Source: Pseudomonas sp. TTU2014-080ASC (GTDB lineage Bacteria; Pseudomonadota; Gammaproteobacteria; Pseudomonadales; Pseudomonadaceae). From it: a stretch of 64,000 bases of DNA. The DNA lies in assembly GCF_001446935.1 (NCBI RefSeq), contig NZ_LKKK01000011.1, positions 744,001 to 808,000 of the forward strand, written 5' to 3'. The notes beneath the pieces were generated by a model, which ran no database searches, was not told where the DNA came from, and saw only the letters and a program-made list of their open reading frames with translations. Made by a program: the position numbers and the translations under genes. Shown piece after piece: positions 8,782 to 18,453 of this stretch (within the stretch, counting starts at the first letter, position 1; each line of letters begins with the position of its first letter).

Positions 8782-9423
8782 ATGTACCGCAATCCAATTT
8801 TCCCGCAGGTACCAGAAGTCCAGGCCGCTGGTGGCTTGGTACCCATGGTGGTTGAGCAGTCAGCCCGCGGTGAGCGCGCTTACGACATTTACTCGCGCTT
8901 GCTGAAAGAACGCGTCATTTTCCTCGTTGGTCAGGTTGAAGATTACATGGCCAACTTGATTTGCGCTCAGCTCCTGTTCCTTGAAGCCGAGAACCCGGAC
9001 AAGGATATCCATCTCTATATCAACTCTCCGGGTGGTTCTGTCACTGCAGGTATGGCGATCTATGACACCATGCAGTTCATCAAGGCAGACGTTTCGACCA
9101 CATGCATCGGTCAGGCCTGCAGCATGGGCGCTTTCTTGCTGTCCGGTGGTGCCAAAGGCAAGCGTTTTTGCCTCCCGAATTCCCGTGTGATGATTCACCA
9201 GCCGCTGGGCGGCTTTCAGGGGCAGGCATCTGACATCGATATTCACGCCCGTGAAATCTTGTTTATCCGTCAGCGTCTGAATGAGCTGCTGGCTCAGCAT
9301 ACTGGTCAAACACTCGAGACTATCGAGCGTGACACCAACCGTGACAACTTCATGAGCGCCACTCGTGCGCTGGAATATGGAATTGTCGATGCCGTTCATG
9401 AAAAGCGGCAAATGCCGGTTTAA
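8782..9423 (+). CDS. clpP: ATP-dependent Clp protease proteolytic subunit ClpP
   Basis: The serine-peptidase barrel of ClpXP and ClpAP. From the ATG at 8782 the product is 213 residues, matching the family. The catalytic triad is visible: S114 in GQACSMGA, H139 in [10 protein letters not shown] and D188 in [11 protein letters not shown]. The [11 protein letters not shown] oxyanion region is intact. The start was picked because it gives the short pro-sequence before [22 protein letters not shown]; the upstream GTG/ATG codons at 8731 and 8752 lie in or just after the hairpin. It works with ClpX (next gene) and with ClpA encoded at 56282. Confidence 0.96.
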   Translation: MYRNPIFPQVPEVQAAGGLVPMVVEQSARGERAYDIYSRLLKERVIFLVGQVEDYMANLICAQLLFLEAENPDKDIHLYINSPGGSVTAGMAIYDTMQFIKADVSTTCIGQACSMGAFLLSGGAKGKRFCLPNSRVMIHQPLGGFQGQASDIDIHAREILFIRQRLNELLAQHTGQTLETIERDTNRDNFMSATRALEYGIVDAVHEKRQMPV

Positions 9424-9445
9424 CTCCGGTGTAAGGCGGTAAAAG

Positions 9446-9492
9446 CCGGGCTTATTCAAGTGTGAGTGGTTTACACCCTTGAAAATGCCCGG
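9446..9492 (+). other. Interrupted inverted repeat between clpP and clpX
   Basis: CCGGGC (9446-9451), TTCAAG (9455-9460) and GTG (9462-9464) pair in order with GCCCGG (9487-9492), CTTGAA (9478-9483) and CAC (9474-9476). The right arm contains the -35 element of the proposed heat-shock promoter of clpX. It may end clpP transcripts or modulate read-through. Confidence 0.5.
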
Positions 9493-9506
9493 ATTTAGCC
9501 CCATCT
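9478..9506 (+). promoter_or_regulatory. Sigma32-type heat-shock promoter of clpX
   Basis: CTTGAAA (9478-9484), 14 bp, then CCCCATCT (9499-9506) matches the sigma32 consensus CTTGAAA-N13/14-CCCCATNT essentially perfectly. It lies 34 bp before the clpX start, so clpX has its own heat-inducible start besides any read-through from clpP. Confidence 0.8.
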
Positions 9507-9539
9507 TGTGTTTTAAGCCTACCGCATTGGATTGAACGA

Positions 9540-10820
9540 ATGACTGACACCCGCAACGGCGAGGATAACGGCAAGCTGCTTTATTGCTCCTTCTGTGGCA
9601 AGAGCCAACATGAAGTGCGCAAATTGATCGCGGGCCCCTCAGTTTTTATCTGCGATGAGTGTGTTGACCTGTGCAATGACATCATCCGCGAGGAGGTGCA
9701 GGAGGCACAGACCGAGAGCAATGCTCATAAATTGCCCGCACCTAAGGAAATCAGCAGCATCCTTGATCAGTATGTAATTGGTCAGGAGCGCGCCAAGAAG
9801 ATTCTGGCTGTCGCTGTTTATAACCATTACAAGCGCCTGAATCAGCGCGACAAGAAAGATGAAGTGGAGCTCGGCAAGAGCAACATTCTTCTGATTGGTC
9901 CGACTGGTTCCGGTAAGACGTTGCTGGCAGAGACTCTGGCTCGTCTGCTCAATGTGCCGTTCACCATTGCTGACGCAACCACCCTGACTGAAGCCGGTTA
10001 CGTGGGTGAGGATGTTGAAAACATCATCCAAAAGTTGCTGCAGAAGTGTGATTACGATGTGGAGAAGGCCCAGATGGGTATCGTCTACATCGACGAAATC
10101 GACAAGATTTCCCGCAAGTCTGACAATCCGTCGATCACCCGTGACGTGTCCGGTGAGGGCGTGCAGCAGGCTTTGCTGAAACTGATCGAAGGCACTGTTG
10201 CCTCTGTTCCGCCACAAGGTGGGCGCAAGCATCCGCAGCAGGAGTTCCTGCAAGTGGATACGCGCAATATCCTGTTTATCTGTGGTGGCGCGTTTGCGGG
10301 CCTGGAGAAGGTCATTCAGGGGCGTTCCGCGAAAGGTGGCATTGGCTTCGGCGCAGAAGTTCGTAGCAAGGAAGAGGGTAAGAAGGTTGGCGAATCTCTC
10401 CGCGCCGTAGAACCGGATGATTTGGTTAAATTCGGTCTGATCCCTGAGTTTGTTGGTCGACTGCCGGTAATCGCCACCCTCGATGAGCTGGATGAGGCTG
10501 CCTTGGTGCAGATTCTTACCGAACCGAAGAATGCGCTGACTAAGCAGTACGGCAAGCTGTTCGAGATGGAAGGTGTGGAGCTGGAGTTCCGCCCGGATGC
10601 GCTGAATTCAGTTGCCCGTAAGGCACTTGAGCGCAAAACTGGTGCCCGTGGCCTGCGTTCCATCCTTGAGGGCGTGCTGCTGGATACCATGTACGAGATT
10701 CCGTCTCAGACAGGTGTAAGCAAGGTTGTTATCGATGAAAGCGTAATCGATGGCACATCCGAGCCTATCCGCATTTACGAAAGCAGCGAGTTGCCAGCCA
10801 AGGCGTCCCCGGACGCCTGA
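9540..10820 (+). CDS. clpX: ClpX, AAA+ unfoldase of the ClpXP protease
   Basis: ClpX recognises, unfolds and translocates substrates into ClpP. The 426-residue protein has an N-terminal zinc-binding domain ([11 protein letters not shown]...CDECVDLC), Walker A GPTGSGKT near residue 119, the pore loop GYVG, Walker B YIDEIDKI, the RKH loop (GGRKHPQ) and the ClpP-docking IGF loop (GGIGFGAEV). All functional motifs are intact. It follows clpP by 116 bp with its own heat-shock promoter. A rho-independent terminator follows at 10841. Confidence 0.98.
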   Translation: MTDTRNGEDNGKLLYCSFCGKSQHEVRKLIAGPSVFICDECVDLCNDIIREEVQEAQTESNAHKLPAPKEISSILDQYVIGQERAKKILAVAVYNHYKRLNQRDKKDEVELGKSNILLIGPTGSGKTLLAETLARLLNVPFTIADATTLTEAGYVGEDVENIIQKLLQKCDYDVEKAQMGIVYIDEIDKISRKSDNPSITRDVSGEGVQQALLKLIEGTVASVPPQGGRKHPQQEFLQVDTRNILFICGGAFAGLEKVIQGRSAKGGIGFGAEVRSKEEGKKVGESLRAVEPDDLVKFGLIPEFVGRLPVIATLDELDEAALVQILTEPKNALTKQYGKLFEMEGVELEFRPDALNSVARKALERKTGARGLRSILEGVLLDTMYEIPSQTGVSKVVIDESVIDGTSEPIRIYESSELPAKASPDA

Positions 10821-10840
10821 TAGGCTCGTAGCTGTGAGTT

Positions 10841-10866
10841 AAAGGGGCCTTCGGGCCCCTTTTTCT
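10841..10866 (+). terminator. Rho-independent terminator after clpX
   Basis: AAAGGGGCC-TTCG-GGCCCCTTT, a strong stem with the stable TTCG tetraloop, followed by TTTCTTTTC. It lies 20 bp after the clpX stop. Confidence 0.9.
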
Positions 10867-10880
10867 TTTCCAAGGCAAAG

Positions 10881-10909
10881 CTTGTTTTTTGCGTAGGCAG
10901 CCCCCATCT
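10881..10909 (+). promoter_or_regulatory. Sigma32-type heat-shock promoter of lon
   Basis: CTTGTTT (10881-10887), 14 bp, then CCCCATCT (10902-10909). The -10 block is perfect and the -35 differs from CTTGAAA at two bases. It sits 58 bp before the lon start, after the clpX terminator. Heat-shock control of lon is established in enterobacteria. Confidence 0.68.
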
Positions 10910-10967
10910 TAAAGGTAAGGGTAGTCCCAATCGTTTACGGCCATATGGCCGCCGTAGAGCCGAAATC

Positions 10968-13361
10968 ATGAAAACAACCTTTGAATTGCCTCTGTTGCCA
11001 CTGCGTGACGTCGTTGTTTATCCGCACATGGTTATTCCGTTATTTGTCGGGCGCGAGAAGTCTATTGAGGCTCTAGAGGCTGCGATGGTGGGAGAGAAGC
11101 AGATCCTGCTGCTGGCTCAGAAGAATCCTGCTGACGATGATCCGGCTGAAGACGGTCTGTACCGTGTGGGCACGGTCGCAACTGTTCTGCAGCTGCTCAA
11201 ATTACCGGATGGTACTGTCAAGGTGCTGGTTGAAGGTGAGCAGCGGGGCGAGATTGCGCGCTTCATTGAGGCTGAAACCCATTGCCGGGCAGAAGTGCAA
11301 TTAATCGATGAAGCTGACGTTGCAGAGCGTGAGGCGGAGGTCTTCACGCGCACACTGCTTAGCCAGTTCGAGCAATATGTTCAGTTAGGCAAAAAGGTAC
11401 CGGCTGAAGTTCTGGCGTCCCTCAACGGCATTGAGGAGCCAAGTCGTCTGGTCGACACCATGGCTGCGCATATGGTGCTGAAGATTGAGCAGAAGCAGGA
11501 AATTCTCGAGATCACGGATCTGAGCGCTCGTGTTGAACACGTTCTGGCCCTGCTCGATGCGGAAATCGATCTGCTGCAGGTCGAAAAGCGTATCCGTGGT
11601 CGTGTCAAGAAGCAGATGGAGCGCAGCCAGCGTGAGTACTACTTGAATGAGCAAATGAAAGCCATTCAGAAGGAGCTCGGCGATGGTGAAGAAGGTCACA
11701 ACGAAGTCGACGAGCTGAGAAAGCGTATCGACAACGCAGGTATGACTGAAGAGGCATTGAACAAGGCTAATGCCGAGCTGAATAAGCTCAAGCAAATGTC
11801 TCCGATGTCAGCTGAGGCCACTGTCGTACGTTCTTACATTGACTGGCTCGTTAACGTGCCATGGAAAGCTCAGAGCAAGGTGCGTCTGGATCTGGCACGC
11901 GCTGAGGCGGTGCTGGATGCCGACCACTACGGTCTGGAAGAGGTCAAGGAACGTATTCTTGAGTATCTCGCTGTACAGAAACGTGTGAAGAAGCTTAAGG
12001 GGCCTGTGCTGTGTCTCGTAGGGCCGCCTGGTGTTGGTAAGACTTCACTCGCGGAATCTATCGCAACGGCGACCAATCGTAAGTTTGTACGTATGGCTTT
12101 GGGTGGCGTGCGTGACGAAGCAGAAATTCGAGGTCACCGTCGCACCTATATTGGTTCAATGCCGGGTCGCCTGATCCAGAAAATGACCAAGGTTGGAGTG
12201 CGTAACCCTCTGTTTTTGCTCGATGAAATCGACAAAATGGGCCAGGACATGCGGGGCGATCCTGCATCGGCGCTACTTGAGGTTCTCGACCCGGAACAGA
12301 ACCACAACTTCAACGACCACTACCTTGAAGTTGACTACGATTTGTCCGACGTGATGTTCCTCTGCACTTCGAACTCGATGAACATCCCAGGTCCGCTGCT
12401 CGACCGGATGGAGGTTATTCGGCTGCCTGGTTACACCGAGGCCGAGAAAATTAACATCGCCACGAAATATCTGGTGCCAAAACAGATTCAGGCTAATGGT
12501 CTGAAAACCTCTGAGCTGGCGTTCGAGGAAGACGCTATTCGCGACATCATTCGTTATTACACGCGTGAGGCAGGGGTGCGTGGTCTTGAGCGTCAAATTG
12601 CCAAGGTATGCCGCAAGGTCGTGAAAGAAAATACGGGGAAAAAACGCTTCAGCGTAAGCGTTGTTGCGGACGCACTCGAGCACTACCTGGGCGTGCGCAA
12701 ACACCGCTACGGACTTGCCGAGCAGCAGGATCAGATCGGTCAGGTGACAGGTTTGGCCTGGACTCAGGTCGGTGGTGAGCTGCTGACTATTGAGGCTGTA
12801 GTAGTACCGGGCAAAGGCCAGTTAATCAAAACTGGCTCCTTGGGTGACGTGATGCTTGAGTCGATCACTGCTGCTCAAACTGTGGTGCGAAGTCGCGCCA
12901 AAAGTTTGGGAATTCCAGTCGACTTCTACGAAAAACAGGACCTGCACATTCACATGCCGGAAGGCGCTACACCGAAGGATGGCCCCAGCGCTGGCATTGG
13001 TATGTGCACCGCATTGGTGTCGGCTTTGACCCAGATTCCGGTACGTGCAGATGTGGCGATGACCGGAGAGATCACCCTGCGCGGGCAGGTGCTGGCGATC
13101 GGTGGGCTCAAGGAAAAACTGCTGGCAGCACACCGTGGCGGAATCAAGACGGTGATCATTCCTGAGGAAAATGTGCGTGATCTGAAGGAGATTCCCGAGA
13201 ATATTAAGCAAGACCTGCAGATTAAACCGGTTAAATGGATTGACGAGGTCCTGCAAATTGCGCTGCAATACGCCCCGGAGCCTTTACCTGATGCGGCTCC
13301 GATCGTTGCAAAGGATGATAAACGCGAGTCTGATTCCAAGGAGCGAATTAGCACGCATTAG
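10968..13361 (+). CDS. lon: Lon ATP-dependent protease (LonA)
   Basis: A hexameric cytosolic AAA+ serine protease that degrades misfolded and regulatory proteins. The 797-residue chain has the LAN substrate-recognition domain ([20 protein letters not shown]), a coiled helical region (about 190-300), an AAA+ module with Walker [10 protein letters not shown] near 351 and Walker [11 protein letters not shown], and a C-terminal peptidase domain. The catalytic dyad is S674 in KDGPSAG and K717 in [14 protein letters not shown]. Length and order of domains match LonA rather than the membrane-bound LonB. It stands as a single unit between its heat-shock promoter and the hupB promoter. Confidence 0.97.
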   Translation: MKTTFELPLLPLRDVVVYPHMVIPLFVGREKSIEALEAAMVGEKQILLLAQKNPADDDPAEDGLYRVGTVATVLQLLKLPDGTVKVLVEGEQRGEIARFIEAETHCRAEVQLIDEADVAEREAEVFTRTLLSQFEQYVQLGKKVPAEVLASLNGIEEPSRLVDTMAAHMVLKIEQKQEILEITDLSARVEHVLALLDAEIDLLQVEKRIRGRVKKQMERSQREYYLNEQMKAIQKELGDGEEGHNEVDELRKRIDNAGMTEEALNKANAELNKLKQMSPMSAEATVVRSYIDWLVNVPWKAQSKVRLDLARAEAVLDADHYGLEEVKERILEYLAVQKRVKKLKGPVLCLVGPPGVGKTSLAESIATATNRKFVRMALGGVRDEAEIRGHRRTYIGSMPGRLIQKMTKVGVRNPLFLLDEIDKMGQDMRGDPASALLEVLDPEQNHNFNDHYLEVDYDLSDVMFLCTSNSMNIPGPLLDRMEVIRLPGYTEAEKINIATKYLVPKQIQANGLKTSELAFEEDAIRDIIRYYTREAGVRGLERQIAKVCRKVVKENTGKKRFSVSVVADALEHYLGVRKHRYGLAEQQDQIGQVTGLAWTQVGGELLTIEAVVVPGKGQLIKTGSLGDVMLESITAAQTVVRSRAKSLGIPVDFYEKQDLHIHMPEGATPKDGPSAGIGMCTALVSALTQIPVRADVAMTGEITLRGQVLAIGGLKEKLLAAHRGGIKTVIIPEENVRDLKEIPENIKQDLQIKPVKWIDEVLQIALQYAPEPLPDAAPIVAKDDKRESDSKERISTH

Positions 13362-13375
13362 GCCGGGGTGCTTCC

Positions 13376-13405
13376 TTGACACTTTTTTAAAGCCCTTGTT
13401 ATAAA
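13376..13405 (+). promoter_or_regulatory. Sigma70 promoter of hupB
   Basis: TTGACA (13376-13381) and TATAAA (13400-13405), 18 bp apart, are both near consensus. They start right after the lon stop and about 95 bp before hupB, as fits a highly expressed nucleoid-protein gene. Confidence 0.75.
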
Positions 13406-13498
13406 GCGGCTCAACGGTGTCAGCAGGCTCTCTAGCACTAGCTTCGCTTACATTCAAAAGCAAGAAATAAACTCAACAGATATTAAGGGGACTTAAGA

Positions 13499-13771
13499 GT
13501 GAACAAGTCGGAACTGATCGATGCTATCGCAGCATCTGCTGATATCCCGAAAGCTGTTGCCGGCCGTGCGCTGGACGCAGTGATTGAATCCGTTACTGGC
13601 GCTCTGAAGGCTGGTGACTCCGTTGTGCTGGTAGGCTTCGGTACTTTCGCTGTTAAAGAGCGCGCTGCCCGCACTGGCCGTAACCCGCAGACTGGTAAGC
13701 CAATCAGCATCGCTGCAGCTAAGATCCCTGGCTTCAAAGCTGGTAAGGCCCTGAAAGACGCTGTTAACTAA
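13499..13771 (+). CDS. hupB: DNA-binding protein HU-beta
   Basis: A 90-residue nucleoid-associated histone-like protein that bends DNA with little sequence preference. Family hallmarks are [11 protein letters not shown] at the N-terminus, [21 protein letters not shown] covering the beta-arm, and the conserved proline in NPQTGK that intercalates DNA. It starts with GTG, placed by AAGGGG upstream. Position after lon is conserved in many gammaproteobacteria. IHF subunits are excluded by length and by the beta rather than IHF-type arm. Confidence 0.97.
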   Translation: MNKSELIDAIAASADIPKAVAGRALDAVIESVTGALKAGDSVVLVGFGTFAVKERAARTGRNPQTGKPISIAAAKIPGFKAGKALKDAVN

Positions 13772-13893
13772 GCGTTTTCGGTTTGCCCGAGGATCGCATA
13801 GCAGATCCTTGGGTTAGCGAATCGATTAGTGGCTGGTATTCGGGATAGATGTACGAGACAGTCAGATAGCCAATTCGCTACGCCAGTTACGAG

Positions 13894-13923
13894 AAGGCGC
13901 ATCTACTGATGCGCCTTTCTTCT
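13894..13923 (+). terminator. Rho-independent terminator after hupB
   Basis: AAGGCGCATC-TACT-GATGCGCCTT, a perfect 10-bp stem followed by TCTTCT. It lies 120 bp past the hupB stop, so the transcript has a long 3' tail. Confidence 0.8.
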
Positions 13924-13981
13924 ATCCAGACTTTACCCACACTGCGCGATTGCATTTTTCTACAGTCGTTCTGGGGGACGC

Positions 13982-15859
13982 ATGCTGCAGAACATCAGGG
14001 ACAATTCACAAGGTTGGATTGCCAAAACCATTATCGGTCTCATTGTCGTGTTGCTTGCACTGACAGGTGTTGAGGCGATGTTTACCGGTCCTAATAACGG
14101 TAAATCGGTAGCCGAGGTGGATGGCCAGGAAATCAGCGCCAACGCCCTCACTCAAGCTGTAGAGATGCAGCGCCGCCAGCTGCTTCAGCAGCTCGGCAGG
14201 GATTTTGACCCTGCGATGCTGGATGAGAAGCTGCTGCGTGAGGCATCACTTAACGGGCTGATCGAGCGGACATTGCTGCTCAACAGCGCCAAGGATTCCA
14301 AATTTGCATTTTCTGAACCGGCTCTGGATCAGGTTATTCTGAGCACGCCTGAATTTCTGATTGACGGTAAATTCAGCCCTGAGCGTTTCGATCAGGTGAT
14401 TGCACGCCTGGGTTACAGCCGTATGCAGTTCCGCCAGATGCTGGAAGAGGAAATGCTGATCGGCCAGCTGCGTGCTGGTATTGGCAACAGCGGTTTTGTG
14501 ACTGATGCCCAGATCAAGGCTTTTGCTGCACTTGAGAAGCAAACTCGTGATTTCGCGACGCTGACACTGAAGGCTGACCGTGATGCGGTCACTCTGAGCG
14601 ATGACGATATCAAAGCTTACTACGATGCCCAGGCCAGCGAGTTCATGACGCCTGAGCAAGTCGTGCTGGAGTATGTGGAGCTCAAGAAGGACGCTTTCTT
14701 TGACCAGGTTGAAGTCAATGATGACGACTTGCAGAGTGCTTACCAGAGTGAGATTGCAGGCCTGAGTGAACAGCGTCGCGCTGCGCATATTCTTGTTGAG
14801 GTGTCTGACAACACCTCTGATGAGCAAGCCAAAGCCAAGATCGAAGAGATTCAGAAGCGTGTGCAGGGGGGCGAAGACTTCGCCAAGCTGGCTAAAGAGC
14901 TGTCTGATGACAAAGGTTCAGCCACTGAAGGTGGTGACTTGGGCTTTGCCAGTAAAGGCGTGTATGACCAGGCATTCGAAGATGCTCTTTATGCTCTGAA
15001 AGAGAATGAAGTATCTGCTCCGGTTCGCTCTGAATTCGGCTGGCACCTGGTTAAGCTACTGGCCGTGCAGGCTCCGGAAGTCCCGACCTTCGCCAGTCTG
15101 GAAGACAAACTCAAGCGCGACCTGAAAACCCGCGAGGTTGAGCAGCGTTTTGTTGAGGTCTCCAAGACACTTGAAGACTCTGCTTTTGAGTCCTCTGATC
15201 TGGCGCAGCCAGCTCAGGAACTTGGCCTCAAAGTACTTACCAGTGAGCCGTTTGGTCGCCAGGGTGGTGCTGAAGGCATTACTGCAAACCGTCAGGTAGT
15301 GCAGGCTGCATTCAGTGATGAAGTGCTTGAGGATGGTAGCAACAGTGGTGTGATTGAACTGGATCCGAACACTGTTGTTGTGGTTCGGGTAAAAGAGCAT
15401 CTTAAGCCGCAGCAACTGCCGCTGGAGCAGGTTTCTGACAGTATTCGTGCGCAGCTGGTAAAGGTTCGTGCCGCTGAGGCTGTAAAGGCTAAAGGCGAAG
15501 AGCAGCTGAAAGCACTGCGCAGCGGCAAGACTCCGGTCGAGCAGGCTCAGCAGGGTGAGGCTTGGCAGGTTGTGGAGGCCGCCACTCGCAGTCAGGAAGG
15601 TGTTGAGCCAGTTGTACTGCAGGCACTGTTCCGCATGAGCAAGCCTGAAGCAAACGATAAACCGACATTCTCCGGCATCAGCCTGAATAACGGTGATTAT
15701 GTGATCATCCGTCTCAATGGCGTAAGCCAACCGGATGCTGCGCTTAGCGATGAAGAGAAAGCCATGTATGGCCGCTTCTTGGCTTCGCGTGTCGGTCAGC
15801 TCGATTTCGATGCTTTCCGTAAGCAATTGGAAGCTGATGCTAAGATCGAGCGGTTCTAA
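13982..15859 (+). CDS. ppiD: PpiD, membrane-anchored periplasmic chaperone / peptidyl-prolyl isomerase
   Basis: PpiD is an inner-membrane protein facing the periplasm that helps newly exported proteins fold near the SecYEG translocon. The 625-residue protein has one N-terminal transmembrane helix (AKTIIGLIVVLLALTG, about 14-30), a SurA-like chaperone region (about 35-240), one parvulin domain (about 260-357; RAAHILVEV...GGDLGF...GWHLVKLL) and a further C-terminal region. A GGGGGAC site precedes the ATG at 13982. Length matches the family (about 620). The hupB-ppiD order is conserved in Pseudomonas. Confidence 0.95.
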   Translation: MLQNIRDNSQGWIAKTIIGLIVVLLALTGVEAMFTGPNNGKSVAEVDGQEISANALTQAVEMQRRQLLQQLGRDFDPAMLDEKLLREASLNGLIERTLLLNSAKDSKFAFSEPALDQVILSTPEFLIDGKFSPERFDQVIARLGYSRMQFRQMLEEEMLIGQLRAGIGNSGFVTDAQIKAFAALEKQTRDFATLTLKADRDAVTLSDDDIKAYYDAQASEFMTPEQVVLEYVELKKDAFFDQVEVNDDDLQSAYQSEIAGLSEQRRAAHILVEVSDNTSDEQAKAKIEEIQKRVQGGEDFAKLAKELSDDKGSATEGGDLGFASKGVYDQAFEDALYALKENEVSAPVRSEFGWHLVKLLAVQAPEVPTFASLEDKLKRDLKTREVEQRFVEVSKTLEDSAFESSDLAQPAQELGLKVLTSEPFGRQGGAEGITANRQVVQAAFSDEVLEDGSNSGVIELDPNTVVVVRVKEHLKPQQLPLEQVSDSIRAQLVKVRAAEAVKAKGEEQLKALRSGKTPVEQAQQGEAWQVVEAATRSQEGVEPVVLQALFRMSKPEANDKPTFSGISLNNGDYVIIRLNGVSQPDAALSDEEKAMYGRFLASRVGQLDFDAFRKQLEADAKIERF

Positions 15860-15875
15860 TCGCTCTGTATAAAAT

Positions 15876-15900
15876 AGGCCGCTATATGCGGCCTTTTTTA
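15876..15900 (+). terminator. Rho-independent terminator after ppiD
   Basis: AGGCCGC-TATAT-GCGGCCT followed by TTTTTA, 17 bp past the ppiD stop. Confidence 0.88.
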
Positions 15901-15957
15901 TTTCCGTGAGTCTGTTGTGATTTCGCCAGAGGGGTTTCCGCAGTTGCGCAGACAAAC

Positions 15958-15990
15958 AAAAACGCCCGGTGCGATGCAGCGGGCGTTTTT
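15958..15990 (-). terminator. Bidirectional terminator downstream of fabI
   Basis: AAAAACGCCCG (15958-15968) pairs exactly with CGGGCGTTTTT (15980-15990). Read leftward it ends in a T-run just after fabI; it can also act rightward as a second stop for ppiD. The same AACGCCCG stem recurs at 41452, 46825 and 58572. Confidence 0.88.
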
Positions 15991-16019
15991 GTATACGGCA
16001 GTTACAAAGCGTGATCAGC

Positions 16020-16814
16020 TCACTCTTCGATGTTGCCCATTGCTGTGGTGTTGAAGCCACCGTCAACGTACATGATTTCGCCGCTGACGCCGGATGCCAG
16101 GTCGGAGCAGAGGAAGGCTGCGGCATTGCCGACTTCTTCAATGGTCACGTTACGGCGCAGCGGAGTCTGCTTCTCGTTGGCTGCCAACATCTTGCGGAAG
16201 CTCTTGATGCCGGAGGCAGCCAGGGTGCGGATTGGACCTGCCGACACAGCGTTAACGCGGGTGCCTTCTGGGCCGAGGCTGCCGGCCAGGTAACGGACAC
16301 CGGCTTCCAGGCTGGCTTTAGCCATGCCCATGACGTTGTAGTTAGGCATAGTGCGCTCTGCGCCCAGATAGGACAGAGTCAGCAGGCTGCCATTGCGGCC
16401 TTTCATCATTTCACGGCCCGCTTTGGCCAGAGCTACAAAGCTGTAGGCGCTGATGTCGTGGGCGATGCGGAAGCCTTCACGGGTGGTGACGTCGGTGAAG
16501 TCGCCATCCAGTTGGTCGCCCGGGGCGAAACCAACGGAGTGAACGATGCAGTCCAGGCCGTCCCACTTCTTGCTCAGGGCTTCAAAGACTGCAGTGATGT
16601 CGTCGTCATTGGCAACGTCGCACGGGAAGCACAGTTCTGGGCTGGAGCCCCAGCCTGCGGCGAATTCTTCCACGCGGCCTTTGAGCTTGTCGTTCTGATA
16701 GGTGAAGGCCAGTTCGGCGCCTTCACGGTGCATCGCTGCGGCGATACCTGAGGCGATGGACAGCTTGCTGGCGACACCAACGATCAGAACGCGCTTGCCG
16801 GTTAGAAAACCCAT
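16020..16814 (-). CDS. fabI: Enoyl-[acyl-carrier-protein] reductase (NADH) FabI
   Basis: FabI reduces the trans-2-enoyl-ACP double bond in the last step of each fatty-acid elongation cycle. The 264-residue SDR-like protein has the nucleotide-binding start [20 protein letters not shown]. The catalytic residues are Y149 and Y159 with K166 (SYLGAE and NYNVMGMAK). The C-terminus [16 protein letters not shown] is typical. Length fits FabI (about 262) rather than FabV or FabK. It lies 30 bp after yejF in the same direction, so read-through from the transporter operon is possible. Confidence 0.97.
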   Translation of the reverse strand: MGFLTGKRVLIVGVASKLSIASGIAAAMHREGAELAFTYQNDKLKGRVEEFAAGWGSSPELCFPCDVANDDDITAVFEALSKKWDGLDCIVHSVGFAPGDQLDGDFTDVTTREGFRIAHDISAYSFVALAKAGREMMKGRNGSLLTLSYLGAERTMPNYNVMGMAKASLEAGVRYLAGSLGPEGTRVNAVSAGPIRTLAASGIKSFRKMLAANEKQTPLRRNVTIEEVGNAAAFLCSDLASGVSGEIMYVDGGFNTTAMGNIEE

Positions 16815-16844
16815 GTGTGTGATTCCTCTTCCTGTCTACAAGGA

Positions 16845-18452
16845 TTAATTAGCTGGGGCCAAGAAGGCCGCTTCCAGTAACTGTTGTGTATAGATGTTCT
16901 GTGGCGCTGCGAAGACACTTTCTGCTGGTCCCTGTTCGACAACTTTACCCTGTTTGACCACCATCACTTGGTGGCTGAGGGCTTTTACTACGGCCAGGTC
17001 GTGGCTGATGAACAGGTAAGTCAGATTGTATTTAATCTGCAGGTTGCGCAGCAGTTCGACCACTTGGCGCTGTACTGTGCGATCCAGTGCGGAGGTTGGC
17101 TCATCCAGCAAAATTAGCGCTGGTTTGAGCACTAGAGCTCGGGCGATGGCTATGCGTTGGCGTTGTCCACCAGAGAACTCGTGGGGGTAGCGGTGCCGGG
17201 TTTCAGGATCGAGGCCTACTTCTTTCAATGCCTCAATGATGGCGGCTTCCTGCTCATCTTCGCTGCCAATCTGGTGGATACGGAGGCCTTCTCCAATGAT
17301 TTGGCCTACAGACATGCGTGGGCTCAGACTGCCGAAGGGGTCCTGAAAGACTACTTGCATTTGACGTCTGAGCGGGCGCACATCGGCCTGTGAGAGGTGT
17401 TCGATCGGCGCACCGTTGAAGCGTATGCTGCCTTTACTGCTGATCAGGCGCAGGATGGCTAGCCCCAGTGTAGATTTACCTGAGCCGCTCTCGCCGACAA
17501 TCCCCAGCGTGTGCCCTTGTGGCAAGCTGAAGTTGATGCCATCGACTGCTTTGACATGGTCAACAGTGCGGCGTAGCAAGCCTTTTTTGATTGGGAACCA
17601 GATTCTCAGGTTGTCGACTTCAAGTAGGGGGCTTCCAGCTGGCTGATCGGCAGCGGTTCCGCTTGGTTCGGCATCCAGCAGCAGTTTGGTGTAAGGATGC
17701 TGTGGCGCGGTGAACAGCGTCTCGCATTCAGCCTGTTCGACGATTTCACCTTGTTTCATCACGCACACACGATTGGCAATGCGCCGGACCAGGTTTAAGT
17801 CGTGGCTGATCAGCAAAATAGCCATACCCAAGCGGGTTTGCAGGTCTTTGAGCAGGCCGAGAATTTTTAATTGAACGGTCACGTCCAGGGCTGTTGTCGG
17901 CTCGTCTGCAATCAGTAGTTCTGGCTCGTTAGCCAGTGCCATGGCAATCATTACGCGCTGCCGCTGGCCACCTGAAAGCTCATGCGGGTAAGACTTAAGG
18001 CGCTTTTTCGGTTCAGGAATGCCGACTAGTTCCAGTAACTCCAGCGTGCGCTTGGTCGCTGCTTGTTTGCGCAGGCCTTTGTGTAGGTAGAGCACTTCGT
18101 TGATCTGCTTTTCAATGGTGTGCAGCGGATTGAGCGAGGTCATCGGCTCTTGAAACACCATGGCGATGCGGTTACCGCGGATGCTGCGCATTTGCCCTTC
18201 GTTAAGGGTTAGCAGGTCTTTTTGCCGGTAGTGGATGCTGCCGCTGGGGTGCTGGGCAAGCGGGTAGGGCAGCAGGCGCAGAATCGAGTGGGCGGTGACG
18301 GATTTACCTGAGCCGCTTTCGCCGACTAAGGCGACTGTTTCACCGCGTCGGATAGAAAAATTGACACCTTTGACGACGCGCTGCTTATTTTCGCCGTGGC
18401 TGAATTCGACGGCCAGATCCTTGATTTCGATCAGATTGCTGGATTCGGTCAT
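16845..18452 (-). CDS. yejF: ABC transporter ATPase with two nucleotide-binding domains (YejF)
   Basis: The energising subunit of a Yej-type importer for oligopeptides and microcin C-like peptides. The 535-residue protein is a fusion of two ATPase domains, each with Walker A GESGSGKS (about residues 42 and 317) and signature motifs [12 protein letters not shown] and [12 protein letters not shown]. Walker B reads [12 protein letters not shown] in the first and [12 protein letters not shown] in the second. The start at 18452 has AAGGAAAT upstream and follows the yejE stop by one base; an upstream in-frame codon at 18479 lies inside yejE. DppDF-type importers use two separate proteins instead. 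Confidence 0.92.
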   Translation of the reverse strand: MTESSNLIEIKDLAVEFSHGENKQRVVKGVNFSIRRGETVALVGESGSGKSVTAHSILRLLPYPLAQHPSGSIHYRQKDLLTLNEGQMRSIRGNRIAMVFQEPMTSLNPLHTIEKQINEVLYLHKGLRKQAATKRTLELLELVGIPEPKKRLKSYPHELSGGQRQRVMIAMALANEPELLIADEPTTALDVTVQLKILGLLKDLQTRLGMAILLISHDLNLVRRIANRVCVMKQGEIVEQAECETLFTAPQHPYTKLLLDAEPSGTAADQPAGSPLLEVDNLRIWFPIKKGLLRRTVDHVKAVDGINFSLPQGHTLGIVGESGSGKSTLGLAILRLISSKGSIRFNGAPIEHLSQADVRPLRRQMQVVFQDPFGSLSPRMSVGQIIGEGLRIHQIGSEDEQEAAIIEALKEVGLDPETRHRYPHEFSGGQRQRIAIARALVLKPALILLDEPTSALDRTVQRQVVELLRNLQIKYNLTYLFISHDLAVVKALSHQVMVVKQGKVVEQGPAESVFAAPQNIYTQQLLEAAFLAPAN

Positions 18453-18453
18453 C

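Noticed and set aside
7376-8797. 473-codon leftward frame opposite tig
   Set aside because: Trigger factor on the + strand has full family length and motifs; the antisense protein has no family resemblance.
15056-16141. 361-codon leftward frame over the end of ppiD and fabI
   Set aside because: It spans two real genes and their terminators; composition is an antisense artefact.
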